In this document: positions 45,020-54,166 of the stretch, one piece after another
Layout of the letters: the number at the start of each line of letters is the position of its first letter
Numbering within the stretch: position 1 is the stretch's first letter
DNA from: Lachnospiraceae bacterium Marseille-Q4251
Lineage (GTDB): Bacteria > Bacillota > Clostridia > Lachnospirales > Lachnospiraceae
Direction of reading: 5' to 3'
Length of the DNA: 64,000 bases
Assembly (NCBI GenBank): GCA_018223435.1
Contig: JAGTTO010000001.1
Coordinates: forward strand, 2,108,001 to 2,172,000
Translations under genes and position numbers: made by a program
The notes under the pieces: generated by a model
Told to the model about the DNA's origin: nothing
Database searches by the model: none
Seen by the model: only the letters and a program-made list of their open reading frames with translations

Positions 45020-46771
45020 TTATTGAAACACACCTTTCGCCCTTTCGGCTCCGATGCATTCAAAACTGATTTCTTTTATGACGGAATTTTCACAGATGAT
45101 CGTGACCGCACTGTAAAACGGATCGTCATTCCGGACAATCGCATAACCGTTGCAGCCGTCATCCCGCACGTTGCATGCATAGAGATAATCGTTGCCCACA
45201 AAGGTCGCCACGCCGTCCAGCTGCTTTCCTGCAAAAGCCGGGAAACCTTTCAGGATATCCGCCTCGGAACTGCCCACATGGACGTTTCCGGGCAGAACCA
45301 CATTCAGATAGGTACCGTTGGTGTCGATGAGGGCCGTAAGGATACCCTCTGACAGCACCGTGTCGTAGCCCGTCATATTTGTGATTCCCGTCATCTCTTT
45401 ATAGAGTGAATTTTCAAAGTAAAAATACTGGGTGTTGATGATCTCTGTCCAACTGCCGGACTCCATGTCCGCGTCGGAAGAGATATCATAAGGCAGCCGG
45501 ATCTGCCGGTCCAGCTGAATATCCTCCGGAGCAATCTCGCTCATGGGCGTCGGAAACTGGTAGGTATGACCGTTCAGCTCATACTGGAAGGAGCTGATAT
45601 CCCCGCCCTCCGGTGCCTGGGGCGTCCCCGGTTCAGCTGCCGGCGCTTCGGTCTCCGCGGGTACTTCCGGCTCTACTGCCGGTGCCTCAGTTTCCACAGG
45701 CACTTCCGGCTCTACCATCGGTGCTTCCGTTTCAACGGGCACTTCCGATTCTACCACCGGTGCTTCCGTTTCAACGGGCACTTCTGATTCTACCACCGGT
45801 GCCTCAGTTTCCACAGGCACTTCCGGCTCTACCATCGGCGCCTCGGTTTCAATCACCGCCTCGCCGCCTGCAATCTCTGCGCTCTGCACCACCTGGTTAA
45901 ACACCGGGAAATAGTTATAAGCCGACAGCTGCCCCTGCATCAGCTCAAAGGCATAGACCGTATCTTCATAGATAAAGCACACGGTCTCGCAGGCAAACTG
46001 GTTGGCTCCCACATTCATCTGGAAATTCAGCTTTCTGGCGGGCAGATTCGCGGAGGAAATATCCTCCGACTGCATATCCGAGGTGACGCTCATATCTGAA
46101 ATACTTTTCTCATAATTGGAAAAAGCGCTATCCGGCTCGTCCGCTCCCATATCAAAGTAGCTGATAGTCAGCGTGCCTGCCCTCGGGCTGATAGCTCCGG
46201 AACCGTTCACCGGCGAATAGGAGATCAGGCTCCGGCCGCTGGCTGCATTGTTTCCCCAGTCCCCGGGTACATCCACGAAGACGCTGACCGGGATCTGGGT
46301 CTGGAGAAATTCCGGCACCTCAAAGGCCGGGAGATTCGCGTTAAAGGTTGTTCCGGCAGTCCCCTGAAGGGAAGACTGATCCGGAAATACCATGCCCGCA
46401 AAGGTCCCTTGGGCCCCTTCTGCTGCCACGACGGCTGTCTCAGCCGTCTCTGTCTCACTCCCCATGCTTTCCTGAAGGAGCCCGTCAAGCAGGAGATCCA
46501 CAGCTGCCGTATTCTGGCTTCCGCCGTCCGTCAGCACCTGGATGCTCCGCAAAGTGGCCTTCACCGGATCGCCATCCGGCAGAAGATCCATGCACTGCTG
46601 CAGCAGAATCTGAATGGCTGCCGCATTGGAATCCAGATCCAGGTCCGCCAGGCTTTTCACCGCCTCCAGCTGCTTCTTTACGTTCTCCTCAAGTGCAGAA
46701 ACGGGCATGACCGCCTCACAGAGGAGCGCCGCCGCCAGAAAAACGGCGGTCTTTTTTACATGTTTTTTCAT
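45020..46771 (-). CDS. Secreted protein with ETEAP repeat stalk
   Basis: The product is 583 aa with a signal peptide (MKKHVKKTAVFLAAALLCEA...VSA). Residues about 28-101 form a helical domain like the C-terminus of the DUF1002/WG protein. A beta-rich domain (about 120-300) follows. Next come six tandem 13-residue repeats of the type VETEAPVVESEVP (about 307-384), then a C-terminal domain with YELNGHTYQFPTPMSEI (about 395-583), a fold seen in other secreted Firmicutes proteins. The ATG at 46771 follows GAGGAAG; a GTG at 46786 overlaps the previous stop and is less likely. Probably cell-surface exposed. Confidence 0.75.
   Translation of the reverse strand: MKKHVKKTAVFLAAALLCEAVMPVSALEENVKKQLEAVKSLADLDLDSNAAAIQILLQQCMDLLPDGDPVKATLRSIQVLTDGGSQNTAAVDLLLDGLLQESMGSETETAETAVVAAEGAQGTFAGMVFPDQSSLQGTAGTTFNANLPAFEVPEFLQTQIPVSVFVDVPGDWGNNAASGRSLISYSPVNGSGAISPRAGTLTISYFDMGADEPDSAFSNYEKSISDMSVTSDMQSEDISSANLPARKLNFQMNVGANQFACETVCFIYEDTVYAFELMQGQLSAYNYFPVFNQVVQSAEIAGGEAVIETEAPMVEPEVPVETEAPVVESEVPVETEAPVVESEVPVETEAPMVEPEVPVETEAPAVEPEVPAETEAPAAEPGTPQAPEGGDISSFQYELNGHTYQFPTPMSEIAPEDIQLDRQIRLPYDISSDADMESGSWTEIINTQYFYFENSLYKEMTGITNMTGYDTVLSEGILTALIDTNGTYLNVVLPGNVHVGSSEADILKGFPAFAGKQLDGVATFVGNDYLYACNVRDDGCNGYAIVRNDDPFYSAVTIICENSVIKEISFECIGAERAKGVFQ
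45620..45853 (-). repeat. Six tandem 39-bp coding repeats
   Basis: In-frame units encode (V/A)ETEAP(M/V/A)(V/A)E(P/S)EVP. They keep the reading frame and are flanked by folded domains, so they form an extended acidic stalk. Units two and three encode identical peptides, suggesting recent unit gain or loss. Confidence 0.85.
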
Positions 46772-46782
46772 AGGCTTCTTCC

Positions 46783-48030
46783 TCACCGGTAGCTCTGCAT
46801 GGCGTTTGGCGCCAGAGCAATGATCGCCGAGTCACAGTCAGAACCCCATTCGCTGTTGTTCAGGCGGATATGGACGCTCTCCTGCACCATCTGGATCTCG
46901 TACATCCCGTCACTGGTGATATACTTGTACTCGTCCCCCGGCACAAAATGGGTGATCGTGTCCGTGGATACCAGAAAAAGGAAATGATCCAGTTTCTCTC
47001 TGTATTCGGGATCGTTCAGGGCCTCCATGAAATACTGGTATTCCTCGGTTCCCGGCGTCAGGTCATCCTCCTGGCTTCCTGCATCATCCCAGGTCGCATC
47101 CACCTCATACCAGATGTTCTCGATTTTTACGATGTTCCAGGCATGGCCTCCGGCATCTGCCTGGGAGGAGCCTGCCATTCCGCCGATAAACGCCGCCTCG
47201 ATCCCGCACTGCTGCAGGAGATATTCCATGGCCAGCGTGTAGCCGTCGCAGACCGCATAATTGGGATTTCCGCTGGAATCTGCCACGAGGCAGCCGTAGG
47301 CCGTGTGCGCCAGGTCCTGGCCCCGCTCCCATTCCACCTCGCCGTCGCCCACCGGATCGTTATAATTTACCAGATCGATGAGCTTATCGTGGATCTGACG
47401 GACGATCTCATAGTCCGAAGCATCCTGATTGATGTCCGCGAGGAAAGAGGCCGCTGCTGCATTAAAGGCGTTCATCTGTGTCTCATAGTTCGTAAAAGGC
47501 TCTGCCATCTTGATATAGACAAAATAGAAACCGCCGTAGTTGACCGCTTCCGAGAGATAGACCATCTCCGCCTCCTGCCCCGCATAGAGCCAGAAAAGCT
47601 CCGGATGATCGAAGCAGAGGGCCCGGTAGGCCACATTAAATTCATAATAGTAATCCTGCCCCGTCGGATCGATGTCCGTCATCATAAGACCGATGTTCCC
47701 TTCGCTCACCGGGTCCTGAGCCACCCCCAGCATGACGTCGTAGATCTCCTTTGCCACGGGGTCCAGATTTTCGTAGTAATAATAGCTTCCTGAAGCGTTC
47801 TTATTGAGGCTGCTGCCGCCCGCATTGTAGGCCTGCATGATCGCATCCAGTTCCGCTGCATCCTGGCCTGACAGAAGTTCCATGGGCTTCGACGGCGTAT
47901 ATTCCGCCATATCTCCCGACGGCATCCGGTTCACTTCGAGATTTTTCACCTCTGCGGCACTGACTGCCGTTCCGTTTGCCAGCAAAACGCCCGCAAGAAA
48001 AAGCCCTGCTATTCCTTTCTTTTCCTTCAT
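46783..48030 (-). CDS. Secreted transglutaminase-like cysteine protein
   Basis: The product is 415 aa with a signal peptide (MKEKKGIAGLFLAGVLLANG...VSA). The transglutaminase-like core has all three catalytic residues: C261 in NYAVCDGYTLAMEYLL, H296 in AGGHAWNIVKI and D311 in WYEVDATWDD. Such enzymes crosslink, deamidate or cleave proteins or peptidoglycan peptides. GAGGGGGG precedes the ATG. Its position after the YukD gene suggests that it modifies the envelope or an exported partner; Sec rather than T7 export is predicted. Confidence 0.82.
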   Translation of the reverse strand: MKEKKGIAGLFLAGVLLANGTAVSAAEVKNLEVNRMPSGDMAEYTPSKPMELLSGQDAAELDAIMQAYNAGGSSLNKNASGSYYYYENLDPVAKEIYDVMLGVAQDPVSEGNIGLMMTDIDPTGQDYYYEFNVAYRALCFDHPELFWLYAGQEAEMVYLSEAVNYGGFYFVYIKMAEPFTNYETQMNAFNAAAASFLADINQDASDYEIVRQIHDKLIDLVNYNDPVGDGEVEWERGQDLAHTAYGCLVADSSGNPNYAVCDGYTLAMEYLLQQCGIEAAFIGGMAGSSQADAGGHAWNIVKIENIWYEVDATWDDAGSQEDDLTPGTEEYQYFMEALNDPEYREKLDHFLFLVSTDTITHFVPGDEYKYITSDGMYEIQMVQESVHIRLNNSEWGSDCDSAIIALAPNAMQSYR

Positions 48031-48043
48031 GCTGTCCCCCCTC

Positions 48044-48298
48044 TCACAACAGAATGAAACGATCTCCGTTTTTGATCTGGTACTCTCCCAGCGTGCTGTT
48101 GGAATCCAGCAGCGTATTTTCCGCGCAGGAACACAAAAATTCTGTTCCCGACGACTGATACATATTTCCTGAGAGTTCTTCCGCGATTTTTACAAACAAG
48201 GGGATCAGTTCTTTGATTTTGAGAAAATCCGGCACAAGCACTTCAAAGCTCTGAGAGATGGACGCCACGTCCAGGGTTATCAGTAATTTTGTCTCCAT
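48044..48298 (-). CDS. esaB: YukD/EsaB ubiquitin-like T7SS accessory protein
   Basis: The product is 84 aa. It has the beta-grasp pattern of YukD: a first strand KLLITLDVASISQSFEVLVP, a central helix IKELIPLFVKIAEEL and the ending STLGEYQIKNGDRFILL. In T7b systems this protein docks on the EssC/EssB assembly. The start overlaps the previous gene by 19 nt and has a GAGGGAG site. It is one of the strongest markers that this locus is a type VII system. Confidence 0.85.
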   Translation of the reverse strand: METKLLITLDVASISQSFEVLVPDFLKIKELIPLFVKIAEELSGNMYQSSGTEFLCSCAENTLLDSNSTLGEYQIKNGDRFILL

Positions 48299-48546
48299 AG
48301 CTCCCTCACATACTCTTCTAAAACTACCTCCTGATCCCGAAGAGCTCCATCCAGGTCCTCCAGTATATCACGCCGAAGCTTCATGCTTTTTCTTAGCTTC
48401 CGGATGGCCTCCAAAATTTCCGGCCCTCTCGGATCTCCTGCAAAAGCGGCCTCTGCCATCTCCTCAATGCGGCGCGATATCCGGATTTCCTCTTCGAGAT
48501 AAAAGGTATGATTCTGCAGCTTTGCAGGTATGACCTTTATCTCCAT
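48280..48546 (-). CDS. Small helical T7SS-locus protein (88 aa), unknown
   Basis: After a short beta start (MEIKVIPAKLQNHTF) the protein is almost entirely charged helix (LEEEIRISRRIEEMAEAAF; LRKSMKLRRDILEDLDGAL), suggesting a coiled coil. No WXG motif. It lies between the WXG protein and YukD and overlaps the latter, so it belongs to the operon. Possible role: WXG partner or chaperone. I know no named family. Confidence 0.6.
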   Translation of the reverse strand: MEIKVIPAKLQNHTFYLEEEIRISRRIEEMAEAAFAGDPRGPEILEAIRKLRKSMKLRRDILEDLDGALRDQEVVLEEYVRELWRQNY

Positions 48547-48552
48547 GAAGCC

Positions 48553-48921
48553 TTATACAATCAGTCCTGCGATGCTTGCTGCCGCTCCTGCTGCGTCGGT
48601 TGCTGCTTTGGAGGCGTCTTTTACATCGGATACGATATTGTCAACGGTGGAACCGGCATTTGTCAGATCGTCAACCACCTGCTGATACTGAAGATTCGTA
48701 TTTTTGCAGTCGTCCATGCGGTCTTTTACCTCGTTGATTTTATCACTGATGAGGTTCATGTACTCGGTGGAGGAAGCGGAGCCGTCCCAGAAGTCCTTCA
48801 TCTGTCCCTGTAACGTGTTCAGCTGCTCCAGATGTGTCACCAGCTGGGAATAATAACCCTCCAGTGCGGAGATTTTTCTCTGATAAGTTCCTGCGCTGTA
48901 TTTTAAAATATATCCTGCCAT
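48553..48921 (-). CDS. WXG100-type secreted protein
   Basis: The product is 122 aa forming two long helices joined at W45-D46-G47 (QMKDFWDGSASSTEYM), the WXG turn of ESAT-6-like proteins. A 30-residue Ala/Val/Asp-rich tail (SDVKDASKAATDAAGAA) extends it beyond the usual 100 residues. Such proteins are exported as dimers by EssC and are both substrate and component. AAAGGATG precedes the ATG. This is the EsxA candidate of the system. Confidence 0.82.
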   Translation of the reverse strand: MAGYILKYSAGTYQRKISALEGYYSQLVTHLEQLNTLQGQMKDFWDGSASSTEYMNLISDKINEVKDRMDDCKNTNLQYQQVVDDLTNAGSTVDNIVSDVKDASKAATDAAGAAASIAGLIV

Positions 48922-48943
48922 GTCAATTCATCCTTTCTTTCAA

Positions 48944-49261
48944 TTAGTGTCCGATTTTTCTGGCTGCTTCTGCGATGGCTTCGAGAATCTTTGTAAGGGT
49001 TCTGGACCACTCTGCCATGATATCACTTAAGCCTGCAACCGCGTTCATAAAGTTCTGGCTCAGGGTCTGAAAAGCCTCTGCCAGGGCCTCGCCTGTCTTT
49101 TTCAGTCCCATCATAATGGTGTCATCCTCGTAGGGCTGGGTTTTCAGCTCCTCGGCAACGAGCTTTAAAAGCTCATCCACCCTTTTAAACTCTTCCTCCA
49201 CATTTTTCTGCCACTGTTTTGCGCTTTCCATTTTGAAGCTTAATTCTGCTGCACTATCCAT
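48944..49261 (-). CDS. Small helical protein, possible second WXG-like partner
   Basis: The product is 105 aa, helical throughout, starting MDSAAELSFKMESAKQWQKN and ending LTKILEAIAEAARKIGH. It lacks the WXG turn but has the length and helix-loop-helix character of WXG-like or Lap-type partners that accompany T7SS substrates. GGAGG precedes the ATG and 22 nt separate it from the WXG gene. Partner of the 122-aa protein is the most natural role; unproven. Confidence 0.6.
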   Translation of the reverse strand: MDSAAELSFKMESAKQWQKNVEEEFKRVDELLKLVAEELKTQPYEDDTIMMGLKKTGEALAEAFQTLSQNFMNAVAGLSDIMAEWSRTLTKILEAIAEAARKIGH

Positions 49262-49288
49262 TCCTATTTCCTCCTTGTATATAAAATA

Positions 49289-49471
49289 TTAAATGGTACC
49301 TATGATTTTTTTCAGCCGGACCCATTCTTCTATCTCCGAATCCAGCAGTTTCTTATATTCCTCCGCGATATCCCCGGATAAAAAGCCGGACAGGACTGTT
49401 TTTTCCTCCTCCAGCATCCTGGCAAGATCGTTGCAGAGACGAACACAGTTTTCCTGTTCTATATATCCCAT
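49289..49471 (-). CDS. Small T7SS-locus protein (60 aa), unknown
   Basis: The protein is one acidic helical hairpin (NDLARMLEEEKTVLSGFL; YKKLLDSEIEEWVRLKKII). The ATG overlaps the essC stop by one base (TGATG) and has its own GAGG site, so it is very likely translated. No family recognised. It may be a chaperone or an inhibitor bound to EssC or to the small exported proteins. Confidence 0.6.
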   Translation of the reverse strand: MGYIEQENCVRLCNDLARMLEEEKTVLSGFLSGDIAEEYKKLLDSEIEEWVRLKKIIGTI

Positions 49472-52400
49472 CAGCTGTCCTCAAAAATTGAATCGTCGTC
49501 GGTTTTCACCTTCTCCTGCCGAAGCTCTCCGCAGGGCATCAGAAGGTGATGCAGTTCCCCGCGGTAACTCATGAGAAAATGATTGGCCGGCTTTTTGACC
49601 AGAAGCCTCTCCATATCGTAGGGAAGCTTGACCAGGCTCTGCCGGTTCAGTTTTTCTCCGAAAAGCAGGGCCAGTTTTTCTGTATTAAAACACTTATAAA
49701 GCTCATTTCCCCAGAGGAAGGGCGGTTCGTCGCTGTAGAGCCCAGCCATCAGGTAAATCTGAGCGTACCGGGAAAGAACATAGACGGAACTGAACTGCTT
49801 CAGATAGCCTGCCACCTCCGTCGTCACGGAAACGAGATCGGAATACCGCTCGAAAATGACGAGAATTGGCCGGAACATTCCCCTCATATGGGAGAAAGTC
49901 TCCTGCTTTGCAATGGCCGTCTCCGGGTCCCACTGTTTCTCCTCGCAGTATTGAGTGTAGAGATTGTAGCGATGCTGGGCGTTGGCACAGAGAAAAGCCG
50001 CCAGCTGCCCGATGCCTTCCGCCTTCGATTCAAAAATCCTTGCATCCTCCGGAAGCTTCAGCTCCTCCAGACAGCTTTCCTTCGCCGCCTTCAGAAAAGC
50101 CACCACCATGTTTTCTTTCTTCGCATAGGTGATGAGATTCTTAAAAATCAGCGCCGCCGAAGCTTTTTCGCTGAAATAAAGGCTCAGCTGGTTAAACTGT
50201 TTCAGAGGCAGAGCGACGGGCTTCGAGGTCTTCACCTCATATCCCAGCGGGAGCCGGTTTGCCGCAAAGCCCGCCAGGAACTCTTCATATTCCTGATCCG
50301 TCCGGATTTTTGCCAGCTTTCTCGCTCCCCGATAACCCTGATTTTTACGGGTCAGCGCTTCCACCTCCGCTTTCAGGCGCTGGATGCGTTCTTCCTGCTC
50401 AAGCCCCGGGGCAAATCTCATAAGCTGCATTTCCAGTGCTTCGCCGTTATAGTTAAAAAGGCCACGCCCCGGTTTTTCCGGCGGCTGACAGCTGCATTTG
50501 ACGCCCAGGATGTCCGTGTAATCGTATTTATCCTTCAGCTGAATCGCAATTCTCTGTTTCAGCTCCTGCCGGGTTCTCATATTGATCTCGTTGACGTGAC
50601 TGATGGTAAAAAGATAGGCCACACCGTAATTCGCGCTGTTTTTCAGGTAATACTGGAGAAGATCGTACTGCTTCTGTCCCGCCTTCGTCTGAAGGAAGCC
50701 TGCCACGTTGTCGATGATGACCAGAATAAAAGGAAGAGGCTCCCGCTTGATGGCATCGGAAAAGCTGCTCACTTCCAGTCTGGAAAACAGCTTTTTCCTC
50801 TCCTGAATGATCTCGTTAATCAGCCGGAAAAGCTCCGGGCTCTGCTCCGCGTCGTCCTCCTCGAGAACAGCCCCGCAGTGGGGCAGATTCCGGAAAACCT
50901 TGAGCAGCCGGCTCGAATAATCCAGCGCATAGAACTGAAACTGCTCCGGCGTCGTTTTTTTCACCAGGGAATAAAGAAGTGCCTCCACGAAAGAGGTTTT
51001 TCCGCTTCCCGGCTCCCCGCACACGAGAATGTGGCCGCAGGTTTCCAGATCCAGAAAGAGCGGGTACTGCTCCTGCTTCGCCGGATCGTCCAGTTCTCCG
51101 ATATAGGTGGTCAAAGGACTCTCCGAAAGCTTCTGTTTCTCCTCCGCAGGAATCTCATCCGGCAGCATCGGAAGCCACAAGGCCTTCGGGCTTACTCCCT
51201 GCTCCTTTGCCGTCTCCATAATGCTTTTCACGAGAGAAACGAGCTGAGATCTTCCGGTGGAATTTCTGGTCACTTCCGGCTTCACCGTCAGAATCGGCGA
51301 ACCCACATAGTCGATGACCTGAACGCTCTCGTCCTTCTGCTTCACGACCTCATCCTGGGGCTCGTATTCTGCGCCGCTCCAGGCCGACTGGCCCATGGCG
51401 AAATATTCATTATTTCCCACCTGCAGATAGAAGCGGCCGGTTTCCCGGAGTTCTGCTGCCTCCGGCCGTTTCAGCATATCCATACTGTCCGCCCGGTCCT
51501 GCACTTTGAGGCAGACCCGGAATTTTGTGTTGCTCAGGATCTGATCTGTCACCACGCCTGCCGGTTTCTGGGTTGCCAGAATCAGATGGACGCCCAGGCT
51601 TCGGCCGATGCGGGCGATGCTCACCAGCTGGTCCAGGAAATCTGGCTGCTGCTGTTTCAGCTCCGCAAACTCATCCGAGATGATAAAAAGATGAGGCATC
51701 GGCTCTTTCACAACGCCTGACCGGTAGAACCGCTGATAGCTGTAAATATCCATCGTGCCTTCCCCGGCCAGGCTTTTTGCATCGTTAAAAATCTTCTGCC
51801 GGCGTAAAACCTCGCTCTGTATCGAGATCAGCGACCTGTTGATGGCCGCTCCGTCCAGGTTTGTGATGGTTCCGATGAGATGGGGCAGGTGAATCTGGTT
51901 CTGGAGATCGTCAAAGGCTCCCGCCAGGCCGCCTCCCTTATAGTCGATGAGCAGAAAAGCCACTTCATCCGGGTGAAAATTTACCGCCAGGGAAAGCACA
52001 TAGGTCAGCAGAAATTCACTTTTTCCGGAACCGGTGGTTCCCGCCACCAGTCCATGGGGACCCTGGTACTTCTGATGAAGATCCAGCATAAATTCCGCCC
52101 CGTCGGTTCCGATTCCGATGGGCACCGCGAGGCTCGTCACCGGATCGTTGGAACGCCAGCGCTCCGCAATATTCAGATCCTCGATGCGTCCCACGCCGAA
52201 CATTTCCAGAAAAGTGAAGGTTTTCGGAAGGGAATAGGCCTGGGAAACCAGCCGAAGCTTCGTGTTTGCCAGTACCCGCATGCTGGAAAGGGCTTCTTTT
52301 TCGTCAAAATCATCGAGAACAAAGGTCTCATCCTCCTTGTCCAGCTCCCGGACGTAGATCATGTTATTGACGAAGCCCTCTTCCTCCTCTTTGTTCAGTT

Positions 52401-54165
52401 CGAGGATGATGGAACACTCCTTGGGCACATCCGGAAAACCGGTGATCAGGCTTAAACCGATGGTCTCCTCTTTCTCAATGGCCCTCTTGATGATTTCCAC
52501 TCCGTCCAGCAGCTTTTTGCTCAGGGTGATGACGATATAATAGGGTCTTTCGCTCCTGATTTTGTCCCATTTTCTCGGCGTTTCAAGGTCCTTCTCCAGC
52601 TCTTTCTGAAGATACTCGCCCACCTGATAGGCCTCCGAAGCGTTGGTAGCGATAAAGCGGATGGAGCGCTGGTCATCCCAGACGTGGGGCAGATATTTGA
52701 TGTAGCCCATATCCGCCAGCTGCTTTTCCTCCATGAGAAAGACCAGCTTCACCTCATCGTAGCTGAAGAGGATCGCAAGCTGCAGAACCACGGTGTTGAT
52801 AAAACCAATAACGTCTTCCGGAGCTCCCTGGGCCCCCAGCACGGTATTTTCGAGAAGCCGGATCATGATAGGCACATTTTCCAGCATCACCTGTTCGTCC
52901 GTCAGCTCCGCCAGTTCATCCTTGAGAACGTCCTCCTCCATATCGAAATGCTCCCGGGGAGCATTCAGCTTCGCCTTTAACGGAATGTTTCCACTTCCTA
53001 TACGGATATCCAGGAAATCGTCGTCGCTGTTGGTTCTGGCCCAGAGCTTTTTCTTCTCATAAACATAGCCCAGAACCTCCGACAATTCCGGATAATTGTG
53101 CCGGAGAACGTATTCCTCCCGCTCTTTTTCCTCCTGAATCTCTTCTTTTTTCAGGGCGAGATATTCCCGGTATTTTTCCAGCCGCCGCTTCTCGTACTCT
53201 TCCTTCTGCTCCTTCGTATATCCCTGGGACAAAAGGGGCAGCAGGATCGAGCTGGCCAGCATCGTCACATTTCCCGTGAGGGCCGCCGTGCTTCCCATAA
53301 TCATCGAGCTTCCCATCCGCATGATCAGCGGAATGCCGTCTTTGCCGAGGGGCATCGGCGGACTGTCAATGTCAATAGCTGTATCTCCGAAAGCAAGCCG
53401 CCTTCGCGGGTAACGACTGAACAGATTCTCTGCTTTTCCCCCTTTTTCCGGAAGAACATTGCTCATCACGCTGTTGGTGTCATCCACAAATCTCGCTTTT
53501 TTCGGAGAAATAGTGACTCGATGGTTTCCGTCGTTGATGGAGAGAAAACGGCTGCCCACAATGATCCGGAGGCCGAAAATATCGATCACGTCCCCAAGAT
53601 CCAGCTTCATGCTCTTCACCCGGAAGCCGTTTACATAGATGCCATTCGTGGAATCCAGATCGTAAATGGTCCATTTTGTTCCATTATAATGAAGCATTGC
53701 GTGCCTGCCGGAAATCATCGGAGCGGAGTAAACGATATCGTTGTCTTCGTTCCGCCCAATCAAAAGATCCCCGGGAAGGGCCACATAATTGTGGCGGATA
53801 AAGCTGGCTTCGTTCACTTCTTCTGTATACAGCATAAACATGGCGTTTCCGTTCCGTATGAGGAGCAGTTCCTGACTGTGGAGAGGAAGTCTTTTTTCAA
53901 AGGGATTTTCCACGGCAGCATACCGCGCCGTGTTTTCCCGTACGGAAAACCATTTTCCGTTTTCCGCCTCAAAGTGGATCGGAACATCTTCCAGCCGTCC
54001 ATTGGGAAAGGAAAGCGTGCCCTTGGCCGGATAAGGCAGGAAGAGATTCTGCATCTTTCCTGTCTGGGACAGCAGCGTCGCCTTTAACCCCGTGGGATTT
54101 TCCACGGTCAGTCCCTGAACCAAATTATTTTCTGTTCCATCCAGTGTCATATCATATCTATTCAT
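49471..54165 (-). CDS. essC: Type VII secretion ATPase EssC (FtsK/SpoIIIE family)
   Basis: The product is 1564 aa. Residues 1-85 are a first FHA-like domain; 120-205 a second FHA with canonical-looking residues (G137-R138, S152, H155, N174-G175). A hydrophobic membrane region is at about 278-315. The first FtsK ATPase has Walker A GTTGSGKS near 709 and Walker B LFIISDEF near 826; the second has Walker A GEPGSGKT at 1050. A third, C-terminal ATPase-like module (about 1300-1530) has no Walker A. The motor exports WXG100 proteins. It follows the kinase gene with one base between and is translationally coupled. Confidence 0.95.
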   Translation of the reverse strand: MNRYDMTLDGTENNLVQGLTVENPTGLKATLLSQTGKMQNLFLPYPAKGTLSFPNGRLEDVPIHFEAENGKWFSVRENTARYAAVENPFEKRLPLHSQELLLIRNGNAMFMLYTEEVNEASFIRHNYVALPGDLLIGRNEDNDIVYSAPMISGRHAMLHYNGTKWTIYDLDSTNGIYVNGFRVKSMKLDLGDVIDIFGLRIIVGSRFLSINDGNHRVTISPKKARFVDDTNSVMSNVLPEKGGKAENLFSRYPRRRLAFGDTAIDIDSPPMPLGKDGIPLIMRMGSSMIMGSTAALTGNVTMLASSILLPLLSQGYTKEQKEEYEKRRLEKYREYLALKKEEIQEEKEREEYVLRHNYPELSEVLGYVYEKKKLWARTNSDDDFLDIRIGSGNIPLKAKLNAPREHFDMEEDVLKDELAELTDEQVMLENVPIMIRLLENTVLGAQGAPEDVIGFINTVVLQLAILFSYDEVKLVFLMEEKQLADMGYIKYLPHVWDDQRSIRFIATNASEAYQVGEYLQKELEKDLETPRKWDKIRSERPYYIVITLSKKLLDGVEIIKRAIEKEETIGLSLITGFPDVPKECSIILELNKEEEEGFVNNMIYVRELDKEDETFVLDDFDEKEALSSMRVLANTKLRLVSQAYSLPKTFTFLEMFGVGRIEDLNIAERWRSNDPVTSLAVPIGIGTDGAEFMLDLHQKYQGPHGLVAGTTGSGKSEFLLTYVLSLAVNFHPDEVAFLLIDYKGGGLAGAFDDLQNQIHLPHLIGTITNLDGAAINRSLISIQSEVLRRQKIFNDAKSLAGEGTMDIYSYQRFYRSGVVKEPMPHLFIISDEFAELKQQQPDFLDQLVSIARIGRSLGVHLILATQKPAGVVTDQILSNTKFRVCLKVQDRADSMDMLKRPEAAELRETGRFYLQVGNNEYFAMGQSAWSGAEYEPQDEVVKQKDESVQVIDYVGSPILTVKPEVTRNSTGRSQLVSLVKSIMETAKEQGVSPKALWLPMLPDEIPAEEKQKLSESPLTTYIGELDDPAKQEQYPLFLDLETCGHILVCGEPGSGKTSFVEALLYSLVKKTTPEQFQFYALDYSSRLLKVFRNLPHCGAVLEEDDAEQSPELFRLINEIIQERKKLFSRLEVSSFSDAIKREPLPFILVIIDNVAGFLQTKAGQKQYDLLQYYLKNSANYGVAYLFTISHVNEINMRTRQELKQRIAIQLKDKYDYTDILGVKCSCQPPEKPGRGLFNYNGEALEMQLMRFAPGLEQEERIQRLKAEVEALTRKNQGYRGARKLAKIRTDQEYEEFLAGFAANRLPLGYEVKTSKPVALPLKQFNQLSLYFSEKASAALIFKNLITYAKKENMVVAFLKAAKESCLEELKLPEDARIFESKAEGIGQLAAFLCANAQHRYNLYTQYCEEKQWDPETAIAKQETFSHMRGMFRPILVIFERYSDLVSVTTEVAGYLKQFSSVYVLSRYAQIYLMAGLYSDEPPFLWGNELYKCFNTEKLALLFGEKLNRQSLVKLPYDMERLLVKKPANHFLMSYRGELHHLLMPCGELRQEKVKTDDDSIFEDS

Positions 54166-54166
54166 A

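Noticed and set aside
45620..45853. Regular 39-bp repeats considered as a CRISPR array
   Set aside because: Units are contiguous, without spacers, and translate in frame as a Glu/Pro stalk inside a secreted protein; no cas genes are present.
49546..51720. 724-codon plus-strand frame opposite essC
   Set aside because: It is the shadow of a real, highly conserved minus-strand gene with clear ATPase motifs; no ribosome binding site or known domain was seen.
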